The position numbers and the translations under genes are program-made. A DNA stretch of 7,872 nucleotides from an uncultured Collinsella sp. (lineage in GTDB: Bacteria > Actinomycetota > Coriobacteriia > Coriobacteriales > Coriobacteriaceae). The notes below the pieces were generated by a model that was not told the DNA's origin, made no database searches, and saw nothing but the letters and a program-made list of their open reading frames with translations. The stretch spans positions 1-7,872 of the forward strand of contig CAKUHA010000034.1 in assembly GCA_934655755.1 (NCBI GenBank), in the 5' to 3' direction. Below, in pieces: positions 1 through 4,701 of this stretch. The stretch's first letter is position 1, and each line of letters opens with the position of its first letter.

Positions 1-61
1 TGTTTGGACACATTTCCGCAGCTCATATGCGCCCGCAACCGCCGGTTGTCAAAAATCTCAC

Positions 62-67
62 TAGAAT
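62..67 (+). promoter_or_regulatory. Candidate -10 box (TAGAAT) for the HTH-DUF4097 operon
   Basis: TAGAAT matches the TATAAT consensus at five of six positions and is the best -10-like hexamer in the 171 bases ahead of the regulator gene. Transcription would begin near 74-75, giving a leader of about 98 bases before the HTH start codon. The -35 position (about 39-44) is CCGCCG and does not resemble TTGACA, so the call rests on the -10 alone. Confidence 0.3.
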
Positions 68-161
68 AGGTGGCATGTTTTTGGCGGTGGCGGATAGATT
101 TTTAACTGTGCAAGGCGCCTTAAGAACAAAAGCGGTCCGGCGGCACGGCTGGCAAAAGCAT

Positions 162-167
162 AGGAGG
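162..167 (+). promoter_or_regulatory. Strong ribosome binding site for the HTH gene
   Basis: AGGAGG is a full Shine-Dalgarno match four bases before the ATG at 172. It fixes the start of the regulator gene and argues against any in-frame alternative start. Confidence 0.85.
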
Positions 168-171
168 AACC

Positions 172-894
172 ATGAACGTTGAAACTGCGCAGCGGCTCGC
201 CGATCTTCGCCGCAGCAAGGGCTTTAGCCAAGAAGGGCTGGCGCGAAAGCTGGGCCTGTCGCGCCAGGCGGTCAGTAAATGGGAGCGCGCGGAGAGCTCT
301 CCCGATACCGAGAATCTCATCTCGCTCGCCAAGCTTTATGGCGTGAGCCTGGACGAGCTGCTCAATCCGAGCGACGAGATCGAGGACGATATCGAGTTTG
401 AGAATGAGGACCGCGCCCGTCAGCGCGAGGCCGAGGCGGCAGAGCGCGCCCGCACCCATGAGGCGGCGGCACGCGCCACCGAGGCGGCAACGCAGGCAAG
501 TGACGCGGCAGCCAAGGCGGCGCAGGCGGCAAGCTGGAGTGCGCAGGCCGCCAATGCCGCGACGGCGCAGGTAACGGGCGGCGGCGCGGCTGCCCCGACT
601 CCGGTGAAGGGACCGTTCCAGTCGTTCCCGTATTGGGCCGTGTGCTGGCTGCTGTTCTTTTTGCTGATGTTCCTGGTTGGTGCCAGCCCCTTTCCCGCAC
701 TGATCTTCTTTACGATTCCCATCTATCACTGGGTGGCGCGTGCGCTCGATGGCGATTGGGCGCGCGGGGATATCCAGGTTGGTCCGGCACTGGTGGCAGG
801 TAGGACCCAGGTGCAGGACGTTTCCGCTGCGGTTGATGCCGACGCGGCTGCTGCGACTACTGCTGAGTCGATTGCCGAAGAAGGTGATGAATGA
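172..894 (+). CDS. Membrane-anchored XRE-family helix-turn-helix transcriptional regulator
   Basis: This 240-residue protein is a probable one-component regulator that binds DNA from the membrane. Residues about 7-62 form an XRE/Cro-type HTH domain: the 'GFSQEGLARKLGLSRQAVSKWE' type segment at 17-38 contains the turn and the recognition helix, and 'TENLISLAKLYGVSLDELL' follows at 46-64. An acidic patch (68-80) comes next, then an Ala/Glu/Arg-rich, probably helical linker (about 82-136). Two hydrophobic segments (about 153-170 and 174-190, joined by a Pro-containing turn) form a likely membrane hairpin, and an Ala/Glu-rich tail ends the protein. The start is set by AGGAGG at 162-167. The stop codon overlaps the start of the next gene (ATGA), so the two are translationally coupled. 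The target is unknown; by context it probably controls its own operon in response to an envelope signal. The HTH assignment is firm, the membrane topology likely, and the signal inferred. Confidence 0.9.
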   Translation: MNVETAQRLADLRRSKGFSQEGLARKLGLSRQAVSKWERAESSPDTENLISLAKLYGVSLDELLNPSDEIEDDIEFENEDRARQREAEAAERARTHEAAARATEAATQASDAAAKAAQAASWSAQAANAATAQVTGGGAAAPTPVKGPFQSFPYWAVCWLLFFLLMFLVGASPFPALIFFTIPIYHWVARALDGDWARGDIQVGPALVAGRTQVQDVSAAVDADAAAATTAESIAEEGDE

Positions 895-1790
895 TGAAGC
901 TCTCGCATGAATCCAAGGTGCGCCTGGGTGTTGGCATCGGGGCGTTTGTACTGATTGTCGGGCTTGTTTTTGGCACTTCGCGGACTTTGATTCATTTTGA
1001 TGGCCCGTGGAGCCTTAGCGATCTTACATCCCGCTTGTCTGGTCTGGATGATGAGGTTGACGAGGACGACTCCTTGGATGACAGTAACTTTTCCGTCCGG
1101 CCTCAGAAGCTTTCGAGCGTGACCTTTGATGCTGACTCATTCACATCGCTTGACTTGGATGTGACGTCGGGCACGGTCGAGGTCAAGCACGTTTCCGGCG
1201 GGCAGGTGCGTGTTATCGAAAACGGTCGAGTTGCAAAAGGAATCGCTGCCTTTGATGCGGCGACTCGGAACTTGGCTGAGGTGAAGGGCTCTACGCTTAA
1301 GATCAGCCAATTCGATTGCGATGACGAACGCGCAATCGACCGTACGGTCACCATTGAGTTGCCGCGTGAGGTTGCGGACAATCTGGTAGGCATTACCGCC
1401 AACGTGGGGTCGGGCGACCTGACGGTCACGGGCATTGCATGCCATGACCTGAATCTAACGCTGGATTCGGGCGACGTTGAGTTTACGGGCACCGTAACTG
1501 ACGCCCTGAATGCCGAGATTGGCTCGGGCGATGCAACGTTTGAGCTGTATCAGGCTCCCGCGAATTCGATGGATGTTACCGTGGGCTCGGGCGATGTGGA
1601 GATGACGGTTCCGAATTCTACGGGATTTAAAGCGAGCCTCACCGTGGGCAGCGGCGATTTTGAGAGCGATTTCTTTCCGCTTGGCTACGATGGCGAGACG
1701 GTTTGGAATCATGAGTTCGACAACGGTGATAAGTCCGCCACGTATCGTTTTGAGGTCGGGTCGGGCGATATGTCGTTTGATCCGGCGTGA
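891..1790 (+). CDS. Membrane-anchored DUF4097-like beta-repeat protein (putative adhesin family)
   Basis: This 299-residue protein has an N-terminal hydrophobic anchor (about 11-29), a very acidic linker (52-65) and a C-terminal beta-rich region built from short repeats. The recurring (V/I/L)-(G/D)-S-G-D element occurs at residues 172-176, 191-195, 210-214, 231-235, 252-256 and 289-293. Spacing is 19, 19, 21 and 21 residues and then 37, about two repeats; a divergent VTSGT sits at 91-95. This is the layout of DUF4097/DUF4098 'putative adhesin' domains, which are predicted to form a right-handed beta-solenoid outside the membrane. The start at 891 overlaps the upstream stop and has AAGAAGG at 878-884 as ribosome binding site; the second ATG at 894 is an equally possible start. 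Genes of this family often sit beside a small regulator, which suggests envelope stress or surface sensing, but the function is not established. One hand-counted 60-base sample (1081-1140) is 50% GC, against 73% in a sample of elp3 (2581-2640). Confidence 0.85.
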   Translation: MMKLSHESKVRLGVGIGAFVLIVGLVFGTSRTLIHFDGPWSLSDLTSRLSGLDDEVDEDDSLDDSNFSVRPQKLSSVTFDADSFTSLDLDVTSGTVEVKHVSGGQVRVIENGRVAKGIAAFDAATRNLAEVKGSTLKISQFDCDDERAIDRTVTIELPREVADNLVGITANVGSGDLTVTGIACHDLNLTLDSGDVEFTGTVTDALNAEIGSGDATFELYQAPANSMDVTVGSGDVEMTVPNSTGFKASLTVGSGDFESDFFPLGYDGETVWNHEFDNGDKSATYRFEVGSGDMSFDPA

Positions 1791-1797
1791 CGGACGG

Positions 1798-1814
1798 TTA
1801 TCGAAGGCCGATAA
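1798..1814. repeat. Short perfect inverted repeat after the DUF4097 gene
   Basis: TTATCG (1798-1803) and CGATAA (1809-1814) are perfect inverted copies around a five-base loop. The stem can be lengthened by ACGG (1794-1797) pairing with CCGT (1821-1824) across a bulge at 1815-1820. No T-run follows, so it is not a terminator by itself. It may stabilise the mRNA 3' end or be a protein-binding site. Confidence 0.35.
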
Positions 1815-1836
1815 ATATAGCCGTGCTCTTTGATGG

Positions 1837-1876
1837 AGGCGCCGGGGCCGTGGTCGGCTCCGGCGCCTTTGCCTTT
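1837..1876 (+). terminator. Rho-independent terminator of the HTH-DUF4097 operon
   Basis: A long hairpin has its 5' arm at 1837-1850 and 3' arm at 1855-1868, enclosing the tetraloop TGGT. All 14 pairs are Watson-Crick except one G-T wobble (1846/1859), and the stem is very GC-rich (AGGCGCCGG against CCGGCGCCT in the outer part). It is followed by a broken T-tract, TTTGCCTTT (1868-1876). It lies 47 bases after the DUF4097 stop and ends about 12 bases before the elp3 start codon. Confidence 0.8.
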
Positions 1877-1881
1877 ACAAT
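1876..1881 (+). promoter_or_regulatory. Candidate -10 box of a leaderless elp3 promoter
   Basis: TACAAT matches TATAAT at five of six positions and ends six bases before the elp3 ATG, so transcription would be expected to start at or next to the A of the start codon. This is the geometry of leaderless genes, which are common in Actinobacteria. The only purine-rich stretch before the ATG is GGGGG (1882-1886), one base away and too close to act as a normal ribosome binding site. The -35 region falls inside the terminator hairpin and has no consensus match. Confidence 0.5.
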
Positions 1882-1887
1882 GGGGGC

Positions 1888-3792
1888 ATGGAACAGATTA
1901 TCTTGAACATACTCGAGGCTCTGCGTTGCGGTGAGACCGTGGATGACAAGGCGCTCGTCAAACTGATACATGCCGAGGCGCGCCGCGAGGGCGCAGATAA
2001 GCGCGACCTGGCCAAGCGCCGTCTGCTGCCGTTTTACCAGCGGGTAAAACGTGAGGAGCCGGCCCGGTGGGCTGCGTGGAATGTCGATGCCGAGCTGGAG
2101 CGGCAACTGCTGCAGGTGCTGAGGATGAAGCCGCGTCGCACGGCTTCGGGCGTGGCGACCATTACCGTCATCACCAAGCCCTGGCCATGCTCGGGGGATT
2201 GCCTGTTTTGCCCCAACGACCTGCGCATGCCCAAAAGCTATTTGCATGCCGAGCCGGCGTGTGCCCGTGCAGAGCAAAACTGCTTCGATCCATATCTGCA
2301 GGTGAGCGCCCGTTTGACGGCGCTTTCGCAGATGGGTCATGCGACCGATAAGATCGAGCTCATTGTGCTTGGCGGTACCTGGAGCGACTATCCGGAGGGC
2401 TATCAGACATGGTTTATGTCGGAGCTCTTCCGCGCGCTCAACGACGATGCCGTCGCCGGCGTGGCGGCAAACCCCATGTTGGCGCGTCCGGGCATCAGTC
2501 GTGCCGAGGCGGGGCGCCTGCTCGATGACGCTCCCGCCGATGCCCTGCCGCCGGTGGTGGCGGAGCGCCGCGAGCGCTATCGGGCGGCGGGCATTGCGAC
2601 CGACGAACGTGAGCTCGCTGCCGGCGTTGCCGACGAGCAGGAGCGTGTGGATGCTGCCGTGGGCGGCTATAACCGCGCGGTGCGTCGTCTGTACGGACCC
2701 GGTACGCCATGGGGCGAGGTTGCCGAGTGGCAGACGGCAACGATGGAGGAGCTTGAGCGTCAGCAGCGCATCAACGAGACGGCGAAGCATCGTGTGGTGG
2801 GGCTCGTTATCGAGACGCGCCCCGATGCCGTGACGCCGCAGGCCCTCACGCTCATCCGCCGCCTGGGCTGCACCAAGATTCAGATGGGTATCCAGAGTCT
2901 CGACCAGCACCTGCTCGATATCAACGAGCGTCGCATTTCGGTGGCTCAGATCGAGCGGGCGTTTTCGCTTGCACGCCTGTTTTGCTTTAAGATCCACGCG
3001 CATTTTATGCTCAACTTGCTGGGCGCTACGCCCGAGGGGGACAAGCGCGACTACGAGCGCTTTATGACCGAAGGGGCCTTTATGCCCGACGAGGTCAAGG
3101 TCTACCCGTGTGCGCTCATCGAGGGCTCGCGTCTGGTGGGCTGCTATGAGCGCGGCGAGTGGCGCCCCTATACCGAGGAAGAGCTGCTCGATGTGCTGGC
3201 CGACGACATCGTGGTGACGCCGGCGTTCTGTCGTATCAGCCGCATGATCCGCGACTTTAGCTCCGACGACATTATGGTGGGCAACAAGAAGCCCAACCTG
3301 CGTCAGCTCGTCGAGAACCGCTTGGCTGCTCGGGGTGACGGTGCGACGGTGCGCGAGATTCGCTATCGCGAGATCAGCACGGCGGGTGCCGACTTGGCCG
3401 AGCTGTCCCTTGATGAGGTCGCGTACGAGACGCCGGTGACGCACGAACGTTTTTTGCAGTGGGTGACGCCCGAAGGCAAGATCGCCGGCTTTTTGCGCCT
3501 GTCGCTGCCCGATCGCGCGTTTGTTGCCGCGCATGCGGACGAGTTGCCGACGTTGCCGGACGAGGCGATGATTCGCGAGGTGCACGTCTATGGCATGGCG
3601 GCGCGTGTGGGCGATCAGGGCCAGGCGGCTCAGCATCACGGTCTGGGGCGTTCGCTCGTGGAGCGTGCGTGCCAGATTGCTCGGGATGCGGGCTATACGC
3701 GCATCAACGTGATTAGCGCGATTGGCACGCGCGAGTACTACCGTCACCTGGGTTTTTACGACCATGGCCTCTATCTGCAAAAGGAGCTCTAG
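1888..3792 (+). CDS. elp3: Elp3: radical SAM / GNAT tRNA uridine-34 carboxymethyl-modification enzyme
   Basis: This 634-residue protein is a stand-alone bacterial Elp3, which uses S-adenosylmethionine and acetyl-CoA to build the carboxymethyl group on wobble uridine 34 of tRNAs in the cytoplasm. Residues about 1-85 form the Lys/Arg-rich N-terminal tRNA-binding part. The radical SAM core has cysteines C101, C105 and C108 for the 4Fe-4S cluster, the family block 'IELIVLGGTWSDYP' (156-169) and 'VGLVIETRPD' (304-313), then 'IQMGIQSLDQ' (331-340). The C-terminal GNAT domain (about 490-634) shows 'VHVYG' (565-569), an acetyl-CoA loop 'QHHGLGRSL' (582-590) and 'GTREYYRHLGFYDHGLYL' (613-630), diagnostic of Elp3. 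Residues about 187-298 are an extra Arg/Glu/Ala-rich segment between two core blocks. The cluster motif is CX3CX2C, tighter than the CX9CX2C of eukaryotic Elp3. The gene is followed with no gap by the methyltransferase-like gene, so the two form one operon. The family call is very secure; activity is inferred. Confidence 0.95.
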   Translation: MEQIILNILEALRCGETVDDKALVKLIHAEARREGADKRDLAKRRLLPFYQRVKREEPARWAAWNVDAELERQLLQVLRMKPRRTASGVATITVITKPWPCSGDCLFCPNDLRMPKSYLHAEPACARAEQNCFDPYLQVSARLTALSQMGHATDKIELIVLGGTWSDYPEGYQTWFMSELFRALNDDAVAGVAANPMLARPGISRAEAGRLLDDAPADALPPVVAERRERYRAAGIATDERELAAGVADEQERVDAAVGGYNRAVRRLYGPGTPWGEVAEWQTATMEELERQQRINETAKHRVVGLVIETRPDAVTPQALTLIRRLGCTKIQMGIQSLDQHLLDINERRISVAQIERAFSLARLFCFKIHAHFMLNLLGATPEGDKRDYERFMTEGAFMPDEVKVYPCALIEGSRLVGCYERGEWRPYTEEELLDVLADDIVVTPAFCRISRMIRDFSSDDIMVGNKKPNLRQLVENRLAARGDGATVREIRYREISTAGADLAELSLDEVAYETPVTHERFLQWVTPEGKIAGFLRLSLPDRAFVAAHADELPTLPDEAMIREVHVYGMAARVGDQGQAAQHHGLGRSLVERACQIARDAGYTRINVISAIGTREYYRHLGFYDHGLYLQKEL

Positions 3793-4668
3793 ATGAACAG
3801 GCCGAGTATTTCCGCTGGCGTTGTTGCTGGCGTTGCCCTGGGAGCTGCAGCGCTGGGTGCGGCTGCCGTCGCTGTTCGTGCTGCCTGTCTGCAGGTTGCG
3901 CGGACCCGCAACGGGCTGGCGCGTGTGAAGCGCGTGCACGACGAGAATGGTGACGAGGTCCGTGTGCTGGTGCAGGGCGGCGTCTACCAAAGTGCGAGCT
4001 ACGTTGGCGAGCGTTGGGCGGAGCCGGTCTTTGCGTACTATCGCGCATTTGACGATGTGTTTGAGGCTGAGGACGCAATGCGTGATGCTTGCGGGCACGG
4101 TATCGACCGTATGCTTATGCTGGGCGGGGGCGGATTTGCCTATCCCAAGTTTGCGCTGATGTCGCATGAGGGCTTGCGCATGGACGTCATTGAGTATGAT
4201 GCCGAGATTACGCGTCTGGCGCGTCGCTGGTTCTACTTGGACGAGCTGGAACGTACGGTTGGCGATCGCTTGCGGGTGATTACCGCCGAGGCGCGCTCGT
4301 ACCTGGGTGTGACGAGCGTGGGGCATCGTCGCTACGACGTCGTTGTGAGCGACTGCTTTGGCGGCGCCGAGCCCGTACGCGAGCTGGCGACCGTTGAGGC
4401 GCTCCGATTGGTGCGGGGTAGCTTGAACCCGGGCGGCATCTACGTTGCCAATATCGTGAGTGCGAACGAGGGGAGCGATGTAACGTTCCTGCGCGATTGC
4501 GCCGCAACGGTGTTCGAGGTATTCGACCACGCTTGGGTAATTCCCTGTGGCGATACAGAGTTCGGCGGCGAGGAAAACTACCTGCTCATCGCCAGCGACG
4601 GTGACTACACCTTCATCGAAGCCGTGCCTTTCGACGCCGACTTCCTCGGTGCCGCCCTTCACGACTAG
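3793..4668 (+). CDS. Spermidine synthase-like SAM-fold protein with N-terminal membrane anchor
   Basis: This 291-residue protein starts with an Ala/Gly/Val-rich hydrophobic segment (about 7-31), a likely membrane anchor or uncleaved signal. A Rossmann-type SAM-binding domain of the spermidine/spermine synthase superfamily follows. Visible elements are 'GGVYQSASY' (62-70), matching the N-terminal strand region of synthases; the nucleotide-binding loop 'LMLGGGGFAYPKF' (108-120); the motif II acidic residue in 'DVIEYD' (131-136); 'YDVVVSDCFGG' (181-191); and 'LNPGGIYVANIVS' (211-223). The usual GGGDG is GGGGF here, and the catalytic second Asp of the D-S/T-x-D motif is Gly190, so polyamine synthesis is doubtful. 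It may methylate or bind a different partner. The start ATG directly follows the elp3 stop, with AAGGAG at 3781-3786, so it is co-transcribed with elp3. Fold and family are confident; substrate unknown. Confidence 0.85.
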   Translation: MNRPSISAGVVAGVALGAAALGAAAVAVRAACLQVARTRNGLARVKRVHDENGDEVRVLVQGGVYQSASYVGERWAEPVFAYYRAFDDVFEAEDAMRDACGHGIDRMLMLGGGGFAYPKFALMSHEGLRMDVIEYDAEITRLARRWFYLDELERTVGDRLRVITAEARSYLGVTSVGHRRYDVVVSDCFGGAEPVRELATVEALRLVRGSLNPGGIYVANIVSANEGSDVTFLRDCAATVFEVFDHAWVIPCGDTEFGGEENYLLIASDGDYTFIEAVPFDADFLGAALHD

Positions 4669-4678
4669 CTCATTGAGC

Positions 4679-4701
4679 CCCGTCCCAAAAGGACTGGTTT
4701 T
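4679..4701 (+). terminator. Short intrinsic terminator of the elp3 operon
   Basis: CCCGTCC (4679-4685) pairs with GGACTGG (4691-4697) around the loop CAAAA. Six of seven pairs match, with one mismatch, and TTTT (4698-4701) follows. It fills most of the 31 bases between the two convergent genes and overlaps the stop codon of the helicase. On the - strand the hairpin also forms but has no T-run after it. Confidence 0.5.

Larger units (their letters stand above)
1..171. other. Intergenic region upstream of the HTH-DUF4097 operon
   Basis: No gene can be firmly assigned here. On the + strand there is a good -10-like box, TAGAAT at 62-67, but no matching -35 at normal spacing: TTGTCA at 46-51 is only 10 bases away. 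On the - strand the same stretch reads a perfect TTGACA at 53-48, which could be the -35 of a divergent gene left of the window, although the -10 region (about 24-30) is poor. A perfect 10-bp palindrome, AAGGCGCCTT, lies at 112-121, between the putative promoter and the regulator gene. All + frames are open from the left edge for 60-180 bases, so the tail of an upstream gene cannot be excluded. Confidence 0.5.

Noticed and set aside
1..69. Tail of an upstream + strand gene ending at TAG 67-69
   Set aside because: A 22-codon frame from the window edge is too short to judge, and all three + frames are open here, so there is no evidence for coding.
421..540. Short GAGGCGGC-type direct repeats in the HTH gene as a DNA repeat array
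   Set aside because: The copies (for example at 433, 460 and 481) are irregularly spaced and simply encode Glu-Ala-Ala in the Ala-rich helical linker.
61..729. A 222-codon - strand frame opposite the HTH gene
   Set aside because: It is Arg/Leu/Ala-rich without domain features, and it runs antisense to a gene with a strong ribosome binding site and a clear HTH domain.
1798..4662. A 954-codon open frame on the - strand across elp3 and the methyltransferase-like gene
   Set aside because: Both + strand genes share one frame, and their GC-rich codons leave few stops in the mirrored frame. The translation is rich in His, Arg and Gln, has no recognisable domain, and spans two clearly real genes plus their junction.
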